From the NCBI GenBank assembly GCA_024637035.1, contig JAGXFW010000030.1, positions 1-64,000 of the forward strand: DNA of 64,000 bases, written 5' to 3'. Within the stretch, counting starts at the first letter, position 1; the number at the start of each line of letters is the position of its first letter. A program made the translations under genes and the position numbers. Source of the stretch: Actinomycetes bacterium. GTDB taxonomy: Bacteria; Actinomycetota; Thermoleophilia; RBG-16-64-13. This document shows, piece after piece, positions 34,900 through 44,695 of the stretch. The notes under the pieces were generated by a model, which ran no database searches, had not been told where the DNA came from, and saw nothing but the letters and a program-made list of their open reading frames with translations.

Positions 34900-35891
34900 C
34901 TCCGTCTCCCGTCTTCGTGCGGGGTGTCGCCCGGCGATCCGGCCTGTGGTGCGGCGGTCACACTCGGTGGCGGTTCCCCTTCTAGTCGGCGCGTGCGGCC
35001 CCGCTCGTGCACCACGAGCGCGTGTTCGATCGCCGGGTCGGCCGCCGCGACCCGCACGTTGTGCCGTACGAAAAGGTCGAATGGAGGCCATGACACCGGA
35101 GTCGATACGGCCTCCTCAGGGCAGACCAGCTCGCAGTATAGGCAGAGAAGGCAGTGCCTGCCCCAGGCAGGACGCCCTTCACCGTCGAGCACGATGTTCC
35201 CGGTAGGGCACCTTTTCTCACACCGTCCACAGCCGGTGCATCGATCCCGGTCCACGCGGAACAGCCGGCTGTATACCTGGTTGGCCAAGGTGCGCCCCGT
35301 GAGGAGCCGCTCGACTCGGTAGACCCAACCCAGGGCAGCGTCGGCCGGGGCTGCGTCGGCGGGCACGTCGCCCGCCGACGGGGGGTCCGTGCGCGCTGCC
35401 GCCACATCCGACGCCCGTGCGCCCACCTCGGCGCCGAACTGTTCGGCCGCTTGGAGATCGGCGGCAGCGGGGCGACCGGGGGAGAACAGCTTCCCTTTCC
35501 GGAGGTACGGCCCGTAGCGATCGGCTCCGCGACATGAGAACGCGGCCAACTCGTTGGCGCCTCGCTGCGCGAGGCGCCGGCTCAACTCGGCAGCAGCATC
35601 ACCCGCGTAGGTGCCGTACAACGTGAAACTGAAGGCGCTGGATCCGTCCAGCGGAGGCAGTAGGTCGAGGTAGTCGGTGATGAGGGTGGGGAGGCGGAAG
35701 TAGTGGGTCGGCGAACCGACGCCCAGAAGATCCGGGGAGTCCCAGCCGGATGCTCGGCGTTGGCGCATGGTTCGGTGCAGATCGTGCAGGCGCACGTCGA
35801 AGCCCTGGTCTTCGAGGCCCGCCGCGATGTGACGGGCGACCCGGGCTGTGGTGCCTCCCAGAGAGAGATAGAGGATCAGCGCGCGGGGCAT
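34896..35891 (-). CDS. EFR1-type flavodoxin plus two-[4Fe-4S] ferredoxin fusion
   Basis: The 331-residue redox protein has an N-terminal flavodoxin-like FMN domain (ILYLSLGGTTARVARHIAAG at 6-25, then GVGSPTHYFRLP and LYGTYAGDAAAE). The C-terminal half holds a two-cluster ferredoxin module: CTGCGRCEKRCPTG and CLLCLYCELVCPEE. Such proteins move electrons in anaerobic metabolism, often near methyltransferases. It is the first gene of an operon with the methyltransferase and the HTH protein, suggesting a common redox-linked methylation or regulatory function (inference). Confidence 0.92.
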   Translation of the reverse strand: MPRALILYLSLGGTTARVARHIAAGLEDQGFDVRLHDLHRTMRQRRASGWDSPDLLGVGSPTHYFRLPTLITDYLDLLPPLDGSSAFSFTLYGTYAGDAAAELSRRLAQRGANELAAFSCRGADRYGPYLRKGKLFSPGRPAAADLQAAEQFGAEVGARASDVAAARTDPPSAGDVPADAAPADAALGWVYRVERLLTGRTLANQVYSRLFRVDRDRCTGCGRCEKRCPTGNIVLDGEGRPAWGRHCLLCLYCELVCPEEAVSTPVSWPPFDLFVRHNVRVAAADPAIEHALVVHERGRTRRLEGEPPPSVTAAPQAGSPGDTPHEDGRRR

Positions 35892-36025
35892 GACTTCACG
35901 ATAGCACGGGCGCGGGCCGTTGTAGGTCGTGGGCCGTAGGCCCGGCGTCCGTGCTGGGGGCTCGTGGCCCCGTCGCGCCTGGCCCCGTCACGCTCGGTCC
36001 CGCAAGCGGCCTATGCCGCTCCACA

Positions 36026-38323
36026 TCAGGCCTGATCGAGTACCGACCGGACCTTGTGAGCGAGTTCTTCGGGCGTGAAGGGCTTCTGCAGCAGCGTGAT
36101 GCCGGGCTCGAGTCTGCCGTCGCGGACGATCGCGTCTCTGGTGTATCCCGACATGAAGAGGGTGCGCATCGATTCACGCCGTTGGCTCAACTCCTCCGAC
36201 ACTTGGCGCCCGCCCATCTTGGGCAGCACCACGTCGGAGAGCAGCAGGTCGATCTGGGCCGGGTGACGCTCGGAGACTTCGAAGGCTTCCGCTGCCGAAT
36301 TCGCGGTGAGAACGGAATAGCCGAGGCGTATCAGGACCCGTTCGGCGAAGCGCAGCACGGCCGGCTCGTCTTCCACGACGAGGATGGTCTCGGACCCGCC
36401 CTGCCTCGCTTCAGCCCGGGTCTCAGTCTCCACCGACTCCACGCGGCCGTGCGGCAGCCTGGGCAGGTACACGCGAACCGTCGTTCCTTGTCCAGGTTCG
36501 CTCTGCAACGTCACGTGGCCACCACTTTGGCGAACGATCCCATAGACGGTCGATAGCCCGAGCCCCGTGCCCACGCCCTGCGGCTTCGTCGTGAAGAACG
36601 GCTCGAACGCCCGGGCCTGCACATCGGGCGTCATGCCGACTCCACTGTCTCGTACCGTGAGGATCACATAGTCGCCTGGCGCCGTCTCCAGGTGTCGCGC
36701 GACGTAGGCTTCGTCGAGGGTTCCCTCTGACGTCTCGAGCGCGACCAGGCCACCGGAGGGCATGGCGTCACGGGCGTTCGAGATGAGGTTGAGGATCACC
36801 TGCTCGATCTGACTCGGGTCCGCTTCGACGCATGCGTGTTCGGCCGTCAGCAGATTCTTGAGCGCCACGTCTTCCCCGAGTATGCGTTCCAGCACCCTGC
36901 TCAGGCGCTTCACCGTGTCGTTCAGGTCTATCGGCCGCGGCATGAGCGCCTGGCGGCGGGAGAAGGCGAGGAGCTGGCGGACCAGGTCTGCGGCGGCATC
37001 GGCGCCACGTCGCACCTCCAGCAGATCAGCGTGACCGGCGTGTCCCGGGGGCAGTTCTTGTAGGAGCAGGTCCGCGTACCCGCCGATCGCGGTGAGGCGG
37101 TTGTTGAAGTCGTGGGCGATGCCTCCGGCGAGGTTCGCGATGGCCTCCATCCTCTGGCTCTGGTACAGCTGCCGCTCGCTCTCCTTGAGGGCCGCCTCCG
37201 CTGCCTTCCTTTCGGTGATGTCGAGAACCGCCCCCACGATCTCTCGTGGCTTCCCGTTGTCCGTGTTCACGAGACGCCGCTCGTCCAACAGCCAGCGGTA
37301 GCTACCGTCCGCGTGACGGAACCGATACTCCGCCAGGACCGAACCCTCGGAGAGTGTGATGGCGTCGTCCATGTCGGATCGCCAAACATCGTCGGGATGT
37401 ACGTTCCTCGCCCACCAGTCACGCTCAAGGGCGGCCTCGGTGCTGTAGCCGAGCACGTTCGTGATGTTCCGGCTGATCCACGTGGTTCGGAGACCCTCCT
37501 CGGCGGGTCCCACCGTGTAGGTGATGGTGGGGCTGAGTTCGAAGAGCTCCTCGAAGCGACGTGCGGTGGCCTCTGCCCGTTCTTCCGCCGCTTTGCGTGA
37601 GGTGATGTCCCGAGAGACCCCGAGCACGGCACGCGGGGTTCCATCGTCGCCCGGCAGAGGCACGAGGGTGGTGCTCAGCCACGTGGTGCGGTCACCGAAG
37701 CGCGTTGCTCCTTCGGTGCTCATGGGCGTCCCGGTTCGAAGGACCTGGGCCAAACTGACCTTCTGCTCGGCGGCCAATCCGGGCGGGAACACCTCGCTAC
37801 GGGCCCTACCGATGAGCGCCTCGGGAGTCATGTCGAATTGCCGTGCCGCCGTCTCGTTCACGTATTCGATTCGATCGTCTGCGTCGATGATGAAGATCAT
37901 GTCCTGCGCTGCCTCGGCGAGGATACGGTAGCGTTCTTCGCTGTCTGCCAGGGCGCGTCGCGATCTGCGTTCCGCGGTGATATCCACCAGCGTGTGCAGG
38001 TAGAGGATCCGGCCGTCGCTATGCGGTCGTGGGAGGGGGTATGCGGAACAGCGCACCCAGGTGTCGCCGTGTTCGAGTTCGACTTCTTCGGGCCCACCCG
38101 AGAGCTTGGCACCTTCGACCGGGCAATCCGGCACTGACTTCGCGGGGTGGTGGGGGCGCTCGAAGCAGTGTCGGCTGGTCGCGATCGGGGCGTCGAACAT
38201 GGCCCTCGCGAGCTGATTGGCGAGGAGGACACGGTGCTCCCCGTCGATGACCATGCTGGGGTACGTGAGCGCGTCGAGCGCGTCCTGAAGGCCTGGCATC
38301 ATATCGCGCTGACGGTCCTGCAC
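36026..38323 (-). CDS. PAS-domain hybrid histidine kinase with C-terminal receiver
   Basis: The 765-residue soluble kinase has three PAS-type domains (about 15-120, 128-245 and 255-375). An HisKA region follows with phospho-acceptor H404 in LAGGIAHDFNNRL, then an HATPase domain (NLISNARDAMP; GVGTGLGLSTVYGIVRQSGG) and a receiver domain (about 645-760) with phospho-Asp in LLLSDVVLPKMGG. There are no membrane helices, so it senses cytosolic cues; the second PAS could bind a cofactor. No DNA-binding response regulator is adjacent, so output is likely through a distant partner. Confidence 0.95.
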   Translation of the reverse strand: MQDRQRDMMPGLQDALDALTYPSMVIDGEHRVLLANQLARAMFDAPIATSRHCFERPHHPAKSVPDCPVEGAKLSGGPEEVELEHGDTWVRCSAYPLPRPHSDGRILYLHTLVDITAERRSRRALADSEERYRILAEAAQDMIFIIDADDRIEYVNETAARQFDMTPEALIGRARSEVFPPGLAAEQKVSLAQVLRTGTPMSTEGATRFGDRTTWLSTTLVPLPGDDGTPRAVLGVSRDITSRKAAEERAEATARRFEELFELSPTITYTVGPAEEGLRTTWISRNITNVLGYSTEAALERDWWARNVHPDDVWRSDMDDAITLSEGSVLAEYRFRHADGSYRWLLDERRLVNTDNGKPREIVGAVLDITERKAAEAALKESERQLYQSQRMEAIANLAGGIAHDFNNRLTAIGGYADLLLQELPPGHAGHADLLEVRRGADAAADLVRQLLAFSRRQALMPRPIDLNDTVKRLSRVLERILGEDVALKNLLTAEHACVEADPSQIEQVILNLISNARDAMPSGGLVALETSEGTLDEAYVARHLETAPGDYVILTVRDSGVGMTPDVQARAFEPFFTTKPQGVGTGLGLSTVYGIVRQSGGHVTLQSEPGQGTTVRVYLPRLPHGRVESVETETRAEARQGGSETILVVEDEPAVLRFAERVLIRLGYSVLTANSAAEAFEVSERHPAQIDLLLSDVVLPKMGGRQVSEELSQRRESMRTLFMSGYTRDAIVRDGRLEPGITLLQKPFTPEELAHKVRSVLDQA

Positions 38324-38438
38324 CTGCTTCCCCCTCAGACAGGTTCGTCCGTTGTGCTACGGAGTCCGGCGCACGCCATCATACGCCATGTCGGCACGGT
38401 TCTTGAGGCGGCGATGCCGCATTGATCGACGGCGGCGT

Positions 38439-39359
38439 CTAGCCCGGTCTTCGGGCCAGGAATATCGCGCTCCAGACCGACCCTTCGAGCTCGGCGGCGG
38501 CTGCAGCCAGGTCCAGGGACTCGGCACTCGTGCCGCAGCAGCCCGAGGAACCCTCGTCTCCTTCGACGATCTCAGAACCGATGAGAGCTTCAAGCTGCGT
38601 CGTGTCGTACACAAGACGCTCCACCACCTGTGCGCTCTCCAGACCCGAGGCCTCCATTCCAGCCAAATACTGATCCTCAGAGATAGCTCCGGCGATGCAC
38701 GACGAGTACAACTGCGCGCTCTCGCGCGCCCACTGCGGAAGGTCCCGCACGACGATGTCGGACACGCGGAGCCGCCCGCCGGGCTTCAACACTCGCGCGA
38801 TCTCACTGAACACCTTCGCCTTGTCGGGGGAGAGGTTGATGACGCAGTTCGAGATGACGACGTCTACGGACGCCGTCTCCACAGGTAGCTCCTCGATGAT
38901 GCCGCGGCGAACCTCGATGGTGTCGAACCCGGCCGCCGCCGCGTTGGCTCGGGCGCGCTCGATCATGACGTCGGTCATGTCGACGCCGATCACACGGCCG
39001 GTTAGGCCCACCTTGGCAGCGGCGAGAAGCAGGTCGATGCCCGCTCCCGAGCCGAGATCCAGCACCACCTCACCGGGTCCCACGTCGGAGAAGGCGAGGG
39101 GATTGCCGCAGCCGAACGAGTTGGCCAGAGCGTCGCTGGGGAGCGCCGCCATCTCCTCTGGGGTGTAGCCGGCCAGCTTCGCCGCGACCCCTTTCGGTTC
39201 CGCTGCACCGCAGCAGCTTGGAGCGGCGTCGACCGCCCTCGTGTAGGCCTCAGACACGGCGGTGTGGGTGCTCTGCCGCTTCCGAAGCGCTTCCGCCGGA
39301 TCTCCTTCTTCACGGGCCGCGCTCGGGCTCGGGCTCGAGGGCGTCTCCGCCTTACTCAT
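38439..39359 (-). CDS. arsM: Arsenite S-adenosylmethionine methyltransferase ArsM
   Basis: The 306-residue enzyme methylates As(III) to volatile or less toxic species. Conserved cysteines C84 (FGCGNPL), C171 (SNCVINLSPDKAKVF) and C221 (YSSCIAGAI) bind arsenite, and motif I is LDLGSGAGIDLLLAAAKVG. An N-terminal extension with C49-C50 and a C-terminal GCCG may help metal delivery. It is not adjacent to arsR or arsB in this window. The call is strong; substrate specificity for As over other methylated metalloids is inferred. Confidence 0.93.
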   Translation of the reverse strand: MSKAETPSSPSPSAAREEGDPAEALRKRQSTHTAVSEAYTRAVDAAPSCCGAAEPKGVAAKLAGYTPEEMAALPSDALANSFGCGNPLAFSDVGPGEVVLDLGSGAGIDLLLAAAKVGLTGRVIGVDMTDVMIERARANAAAAGFDTIEVRRGIIEELPVETASVDVVISNCVINLSPDKAKVFSEIARVLKPGGRLRVSDIVVRDLPQWARESAQLYSSCIAGAISEDQYLAGMEASGLESAQVVERLVYDTTQLEALIGSEIVEGDEGSSGCCGTSAESLDLAAAAAELEGSVWSAIFLARRPG

Positions 39360-39488
39360 GGCATTGTCTCCCTGTGCTTCGATCGTTGTTGCGGATGTCA
39401 GCCTATCTGAATGATACTCCGAACGCCCCGGGGAGGGCCTCGCCGACCCCGTCGAAGGCGGGAGTCGGCTGTCGCTGTCGCGCAGACG

Positions 39489-40406
39489 TCAGATGATCTT
39501 CCGCAGGCGGCGGATGGACCAGCCGAGCGGCTTGGTCTGCACCGGCGCACCCGAGATGGCCGCCTCGAGAAGCTCGATGGCCAAGGCCGCACGATACTCG
39601 AGCATGCGCTCGCCGGCAGCCGGGTCGGCGGCCGAAGGTCGGCCCTGGTAGCTCTCCATCTCGGGGTCCGACACCCATGCCAGGGCGCTCGAGATGAAGC
39701 GGAAGTCGGTGGCCGCGTCAGATGCGCCCAGGCGCCCGAGCAGTCTCCCTAGGCTTGCCAGCGCGCGCGTCGGCCCCCGCGGCGGCGACACACGGCCTCG
39801 TTCGAGGGTGGTGTAGTTGGGGCGCACCGCGTCAGCCCGGGCCGCCAGCATCAGCGACGTCTCGTTCGTGCCGGCGTGGGAGTCCGTGATGTCGCCCACG
39901 GCCCCCGCGGCGAGTCCTGTGGCTTCGAGGAGTCCGGGGTCGAGGGCCACCATGCGCCGGAATTCGAGGTGGAAGGGCGCAATGAGGTTCAGTCCTTTCC
40001 GCGCCGCCCATCGCCCTGTGGTCTCGATGGCGAGCTGGTGGTGCGGGCCACCGTGATTGTCGAGTAGCACCCAATAGCGGAAGCCTTGCCCGGAGAGCGC
40101 TCGCGCCCAGCCGCGCACGAATCCCTCAAGCGCGGCGGGCGCTACCTCCACCGATCCGGGGAGGGGGATGGGGTCGCTTCCCGCGGCGAGCGTGGGCAAC
40201 ACCAAGACGTTCCAGTCCGGATGCTGTACCCCGAAGAGTCCCGCTACGCGGTCGCGGAGTTCCTCGGCGATGAACAGGTCGGTCCCGAGTGGCAGGTGCG
40301 GCCCGTGTACCTCGACGGGGGACACCGCGCTCACCGCCACGGTCTGGTCCCGGTCGAGCGCCGCTAGTTCAGTGTAGGTGAGGTCGAGGTACGAGAGCTG
40401 CGGCAT
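39489..40406 (-). CDS. Creatininase-family metal-dependent amidohydrolase
   Basis: The 305-residue enzyme starts MPQLSYLDLTYTELAALDRD. It carries metal-binding residues of the family in VSPVEVHGPHLPLGTDLFIA and LLDNHGGPHHQLAIE, and the acidic DSHAGTNETSLM segment. Relatives include creatininase, formamide amidohydrolases and the mycofactocin peptidase MftE. No other mycofactocin gene is seen, so the substrate is unknown. It probably forms an operon with the B3/B4-domain gene upstream (37-base gap). Confidence 0.9.
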   Translation of the reverse strand: MPQLSYLDLTYTELAALDRDQTVAVSAVSPVEVHGPHLPLGTDLFIAEELRDRVAGLFGVQHPDWNVLVLPTLAAGSDPIPLPGSVEVAPAALEGFVRGWARALSGQGFRYWVLLDNHGGPHHQLAIETTGRWAARKGLNLIAPFHLEFRRMVALDPGLLEATGLAAGAVGDITDSHAGTNETSLMLAARADAVRPNYTTLERGRVSPPRGPTRALASLGRLLGRLGASDAATDFRFISSALAWVSDPEMESYQGRPSAADPAAGERMLEYRAALAIELLEAAISGAPVQTKPLGWSIRRLRKII

Positions 40407-40443
40407 AGTACTCCAGTTCCGCGTAGGCGCCCCCCGGTCTGAC

Positions 40444-41181
40444 TCACGACGGGACATCCACCGTCGGTTCGGTGGGAGTGAGCAGGTGCCACGTCACTTC
40501 GCCGCCGCAATGGCGGCTCAGGTCATCGGCGAGGGCGCGCGTGGCGGGTTCGTGTTCTTGCGCGGGAACCGCCGGCGCCATGAAGTCAAGGTTGAGGCAC
40601 ACCGTGGTGCTGGCCTCTGTGAGCTTGGTCACATCGCTGTTGCGCCAGCACCAGGAACGGCACAGCACGGTGTCGTCGCCGGCCACGTAGATGATCTCGC
40701 CCGCATCGGGATGTTCGAGCACATCGGGTCGCCCGAGGGGCCGGTACGATTCGGCTCCGGACGCTGGGCGAAGAAGCAGATCACCGCCGGCGGAGTGCAG
40801 ATCATCGCCGCCACATGGTGCGAGCCGCTCGAGCGACGTGACGTTCATGAGGGCGACCACCTGGTTGATGAAGGGCAGGGTGCCCCCTTTGAGGACCCGC
40901 TTCACCAGGGCGGCCAGAGACGGCGGCCGTGCTCCGGTGGGGATTCCGAGTTCCTGAAAGGCGTGCAGCCAAGCCGCGACTCGAGGGTGGGCGCGCCAGT
41001 CCTCGCCGGGCAGCGCGTGACGGAGCGCGAGTTCGGCGGCGCGCAGGCGTTCGGTGAGCACGGGATCCTCAGTCGCGTTCGCGATGCCGCGGGCGACCAC
41101 GAGACCGCGACAGTACTCGGGGAACCGGTCGAACACCGATGGGTGGATGCCGACGCGCACCGCGCCTCCTTCACTGGACAC
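40444..41181 (-). CDS. B3/B4 tRNA-binding domain protein
   Basis: The 245-residue protein matches the stand-alone B3/4 domain of phenylalanyl-tRNA synthetase beta: residues about 85-210, with LPFINQVVALMNVTSLERLA and YRPLGRPDVLEHPDAGEIIY. Stand-alone members may edit mischarged tRNA or bind ligands; function here is unknown. It precedes the creatininase-family gene in the same direction. Confidence 0.85.
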   Translation of the reverse strand: MSSEGGAVRVGIHPSVFDRFPEYCRGLVVARGIANATEDPVLTERLRAAELALRHALPGEDWRAHPRVAAWLHAFQELGIPTGARPPSLAALVKRVLKGGTLPFINQVVALMNVTSLERLAPCGGDDLHSAGGDLLLRPASGAESYRPLGRPDVLEHPDAGEIIYVAGDDTVLCRSWCWRNSDVTKLTEASTTVCLNLDFMAPAVPAQEHEPATRALADDLSRHCGGEVTWHLLTPTEPTVDVPS

Positions 41182-41263
41182 GTGCCCTCAAGAGTAATGG
41201 TACTACCTTGGGCGCTTCGGGGGGGCCGGGGATCCGAAGGTGACGGTGTTATCGCTTCAGGAT

Positions 41264-41298
41264 GGGGGGCGACGCCGCGCGTAGCGGCGTCGCCCCCC
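41264..41298 (-). terminator. Perfect 15-bp GC hairpin after the AOR gene
   Basis: GGGGGGCGACGCCGC (41264-41278) and its exact complement (41284-41298) are separated by five bases, giving a very stable stem just downstream of the leftward aldehyde oxidoreductase gene. No U-tract follows on that strand. It may terminate or protect mRNA 3' ends of both converging units. Confidence 0.6.
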
Positions 41299-41318
41299 AA
41301 GATCCTGGCAGCGATTCG

Positions 41319-43031
41319 TCAGACGGCGAACATGCCGTCGAGGTCGGCTTCGCTCACGTCGTACACGTTACCCGAGGGAGCCAGCGGCTCGGTGGTCATG
41401 AAGGCGGGCAGCCGGTCGTCGGCGGCAGTGAAGCCGGCCCGCCGGTTGAAGTCCCTCTCGGTCATGACGACCTTGGTGCCGAGGGCACCCAGGTAGTCCT
41501 CAGGCAATTCCTCCCCGAGTATGGCCCCGACGGCCTGCACCAGGAGTGGCGGAAGCGTCGGTATGTCGAGGGCGGGCACCGACGCGAACAGGCAGAGGCC
41601 GAGGGTGTCGACAGCCGCGAACCACGCCTGCACGAACTGCGACATCTGGGCCTGGCCTTCGGGCACGTTCGCGTCGTAGTCGGGCATGTTCGGCCCCGGG
41701 ATGATGTTGCCGCAGGTATGGTCGGCGCCCATCGGTGAAGTGGCGTAGGTGGTACCCGTCCCCTTCAGGGCGCGGGGCTCCCAGGCCGGGATGGCCTGCC
41801 CCTTCACCGCGGGGATGCGGGCCACGCCAAGAGACGTGCCCGTGGCGACGCAACCGTCGGCGATCATGCGGGCGTTGGTATCGCCGGACGTGAGTCCCGC
41901 CAGAAGTGCGTGAGCCGCAGCCCCGTCGCCCCACTGGAGTAGACCGCCCTCCATGGCTACGCCCAGCGCAACGCCTGTCTCGATGGTGTCCAGTCCCAGG
42001 TCGTCGCACAGCCGATCGAGCCTGGCGACTTGGTCCAGATCGGAGATACCGCAGTTCGCGCCGATCATTCCCAACGTCTCGTACTCGAAGCCCGACGTGA
42101 GATACGCGCCGTCGGCGTCGGTGTACACCTGCGAGCAGTTGACGATGCATCCGGTCATGCAGCGGTGCTTGGGCTGGGAGTTCGCCCGCCCAGCCTGCTG
42201 TTCGAGCATGGTCTCGCCGCTGATGGCCTCCGCACCGTCGAACTGACCCGCGGAGAAGTTCCTGGTGGGGAGAGATCCGATCGCGTTGGAGGCGTTGACA
42301 AGAAGGGCCGTTCCCAGGGCCTCCCAGCCGCCGATGAGCGGATGCGACCTGATGCCTTCGGACAGTCCCGAAGCTGCCGCCTTGAGGGCGGTGGGGTCGG
42401 CGACGGCAGCGCGTCCGGCGCCCGCGTCGTTGATCACCACGGCCTTCAAGTTCTTGGAGCCCATCACGGCGCCCAAGCCGCCGCGTGAGGCGGTGCGGGG
42501 CAGGAAGTCGGGCGTGGTGGTGATGACGGCGGCGGCTTTGGCCCCCATCTCACCGGCCGGGCCGCAGCAGATGAAGGTGGCGTCGTCGCCGTACTCGGCC
42601 CGGAGCGCCTCGATGGTGGCGTAGGAGCCCAGACCCTTGAGTTGGGAGGCCGGCTTCACGCGGATACCTGCCGCGTCTATCTCGATGAGGCTGAGTTCGG
42701 AGGCCGCTCCGCTCACCGCTACGGCGCGCGCGCCCAGATTGGCGAGTTTCCGGGCCGTTTGTCCGCCTGCGTTGGCCTCCTTGATGCCGCCGGTCAGCGG
42801 GCTCTTCGCTCCCACGGAGATACGGCCGCCGTTCGGTACCGAGGTGCCGGCCAGGATGCCGCCGGCGAACACGAGGAGGTTGTCGGGGCCGAGCGGGTCA
42901 CACTTCGGATCGACCTCGGATGCTACGAGCGTCGAAGTGAGGCCTCTGCCTCCCAGTCCGGCGAGTTCTCCGGTCAACGGGGTGTTCGATGTTGCCCCGG
43001 TCGAGAGGTCTACTCTGATGATGTTCGCCAC
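41319..43031 (-). CDS. Aldehyde ferredoxin oxidoreductase
   Basis: The 570-residue enzyme starts at GTG 43031 behind GAAGGGGGAAGGC. Family landmarks include the N-terminal domain (IIRVDLSTGATSNTPLTGEL, AGGILAGTSVPNGGRISVG) and the tungstopterin-binding segment NAGGQTARKLANLG. The cluster-ligating set is visible as HRCMTGCIVNC with a fourth Cys later (LGLCLFAS). It oxidises aldehydes to acids with ferredoxin as acceptor, usually with tungsten. It follows the aminotransferase in one leftward operon, which fits oxidation of a semialdehyde generated by transamination. Confidence 0.92.
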   Translation of the reverse strand: MANIIRVDLSTGATSNTPLTGELAGLGGRGLTSTLVASEVDPKCDPLGPDNLLVFAGGILAGTSVPNGGRISVGAKSPLTGGIKEANAGGQTARKLANLGARAVAVSGAASELSLIEIDAAGIRVKPASQLKGLGSYATIEALRAEYGDDATFICCGPAGEMGAKAAAVITTTPDFLPRTASRGGLGAVMGSKNLKAVVINDAGAGRAAVADPTALKAAASGLSEGIRSHPLIGGWEALGTALLVNASNAIGSLPTRNFSAGQFDGAEAISGETMLEQQAGRANSQPKHRCMTGCIVNCSQVYTDADGAYLTSGFEYETLGMIGANCGISDLDQVARLDRLCDDLGLDTIETGVALGVAMEGGLLQWGDGAAAHALLAGLTSGDTNARMIADGCVATGTSLGVARIPAVKGQAIPAWEPRALKGTGTTYATSPMGADHTCGNIIPGPNMPDYDANVPEGQAQMSQFVQAWFAAVDTLGLCLFASVPALDIPTLPPLLVQAVGAILGEELPEDYLGALGTKVVMTERDFNRRAGFTAADDRLPAFMTTEPLAPSGNVYDVSEADLDGMFAV

Positions 43032-43042
43032 GCCTTCCCCCT

Positions 43043-44467
43043 TCAGATCTGCAGATCAGCTTCGTTGCGCTTGATGGTGGCCACTAGAGTATCAACCGCA
43101 GCGGCGAAATAGTCGCGAGATGTGGTGAGCGGTGGCATCAATCGGAACACGTTCCCATTCCGTCCGCAAACGAAGGAGAGGTAACCCTGTTCCAACATCT
43201 GCATCATGATGCCAAAGATCTTCATGGCGTCGGCCGGCTCGCGGGTCTCCTTGTTCTTCACTATCTCCATGGAGAGGTAGAAGCCCTTCCCACGCACGTC
43301 GCCGATCACGGCACTGTCCTTGGCGGCCGCGTGCATCATGGCCAGCATCTCGTCGCCGACCTCGGCCGCGCGTCCCATCAGGTTGTCCTCGGGGTCCGTC
43401 ATGATGTCGATGTTTGTGAGGCCGACGGCGCACGAGAGCGCGTTGCCCACGAACGTGGCGGGCTGGGAACCGGGGTCGAGCATGTCCTGGTACTTCGAGT
43501 GCACGGATACGCCGGTGAGCGGCTGGTCGCCACCCACGCCCTTGCCCCAGACCATGATGTCGGGTGTGACACCGTAGTGCTCGATCGCCCACATCTTGCC
43601 GCTCCGGCCGAAGCCGCACTGGATCTCATCCATGATCATGAGAGCGCCGGACTTGTCGCACGTCTCGCGGATCATCTGGAAGTACTCCTTGGGCGGGACC
43701 AGATACCCGCCCTCGCCCTGGAACGTCTCCACGATGACCGCAGCCGGCTCGTAGACACCCGTATAGGGACCGTTGATGACATCGTCGGCGTACTTGGCGC
43801 AGGCCATGCCGCAGCTCGGGTACTCGAGTCCAACGAAGCAACGGTAGCAGTAGGCGTAGGGCAGATGGGTCACGCCGGGCATGAAGGGCCCGAAACCCTG
43901 TCGGTAGTGGTAGGAGGTGGTCAGCGCGAGGGAGCCGTTGTAGACGCCGTGGTAGGCGCCTTGGAAGGCGATGATCTCCGGACGCTTCGTCAGATACTTG
44001 GCGAACTTGATGGCGATCTCGACGGCCGCGGAGCCGCTGGTGGCATAGCAGGTGAAGCAGTTGTTCTTGAGTCCGCCGGGCATGATCTCGGCGAGGCGCT
44101 TGGAGAGTTCGATCTCCTGGCGGTTCGGCATGTCGAGCGTGTGCATGAGTTTCGGTGCTTGGTCGATGATCGTCTGCACGACCCGGGGGTGGGTGTGGCC
44201 GACGTTGTTGACGCCCAAGCCACCGGTGAGGTCCACGAAGACGTTGCCGTCGGGGTCCTTGACCGTCGAACCCAAGGCCGACTCCCACACGAAGGGTAGG
44301 TAGACCCCGCCCACACGCGTGGGGCTCTCGTACTTCAGCGCCTCGTCCCACAGTTTCTTCGTCTCTGGACCCGGCACCTGCTTGGTGACCATCATCGGGG
44401 CGTCGGGGTAGCTGAATTCCGAGATCTCGCCTTCGGTGATGCCGCTCTTCTTCGCTCGTTCCGCCAT
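43043..44467 (-). CDS. Class III (omega) aminotransferase
   Basis: The 474-residue PLP enzyme starts at 44467 with AGGAGAG upstream. The PLP-binding Lys is K309 in MVWGKGVGGDQP, and the class III signature is ALMIMDEIQCGFGRSGKM. The segment NCFTCYATSGSAAVEIAIKF binds the cofactor phosphate. Substrates of this branch are amines or omega-amino acids such as GABA, beta-alanine or taurine; the actual one is unknown. It forms an operon with the aldehyde ferredoxin oxidoreductase 11 bases downstream, which could oxidise its aldehyde product. The locus is divergent from a TetR-family gene. Confidence 0.93.
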   Translation of the reverse strand: MAERAKKSGITEGEISEFSYPDAPMMVTKQVPGPETKKLWDEALKYESPTRVGGVYLPFVWESALGSTVKDPDGNVFVDLTGGLGVNNVGHTHPRVVQTIIDQAPKLMHTLDMPNRQEIELSKRLAEIMPGGLKNNCFTCYATSGSAAVEIAIKFAKYLTKRPEIIAFQGAYHGVYNGSLALTTSYHYRQGFGPFMPGVTHLPYAYCYRCFVGLEYPSCGMACAKYADDVINGPYTGVYEPAAVIVETFQGEGGYLVPPKEYFQMIRETCDKSGALMIMDEIQCGFGRSGKMWAIEHYGVTPDIMVWGKGVGGDQPLTGVSVHSKYQDMLDPGSQPATFVGNALSCAVGLTNIDIMTDPEDNLMGRAAEVGDEMLAMMHAAAKDSAVIGDVRGKGFYLSMEIVKNKETREPADAMKIFGIMMQMLEQGYLSFVCGRNGNVFRLMPPLTTSRDYFAAAVDTLVATIKRNEADLQI

Positions 44468-44487
44468 GGTCACTCTCCTTGCTCTAC

Positions 44488-44529
44488 GTGGGTGGTGGCG
44501 ATGGGTGGGTGGTGGCGATGCGTGGGTGG
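44488..44529. repeat. Short tandem repeat upstream of the aminotransferase
   Basis: A 17-bp unit GTGGGTGGTGGCGATGg/c is repeated at 44488 and 44505 with a third partial copy at 44522-44529. It starts 21 bases before the aminotransferase start codon on the transcribed side and could be a slippage repeat in the 5' untranslated region. It is another case of a short tandem array next to a start codon in this window. Confidence 0.75.
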
Positions 44530-44695
44530 AACGGGGCGTCGCGAGACCGGCGTGCGGCCGGCAGGTGCCTACTGATAGACTCGGAATCCCCCTGGGCCAC
44601 AGGCGTTCTCCCCCGAGATCGCCGCTGAGCCGACACCTTCCCATGGTCTTCAGGACCGAGCGGAAGGGATGATACGCACGTCATTATCTAAACGT

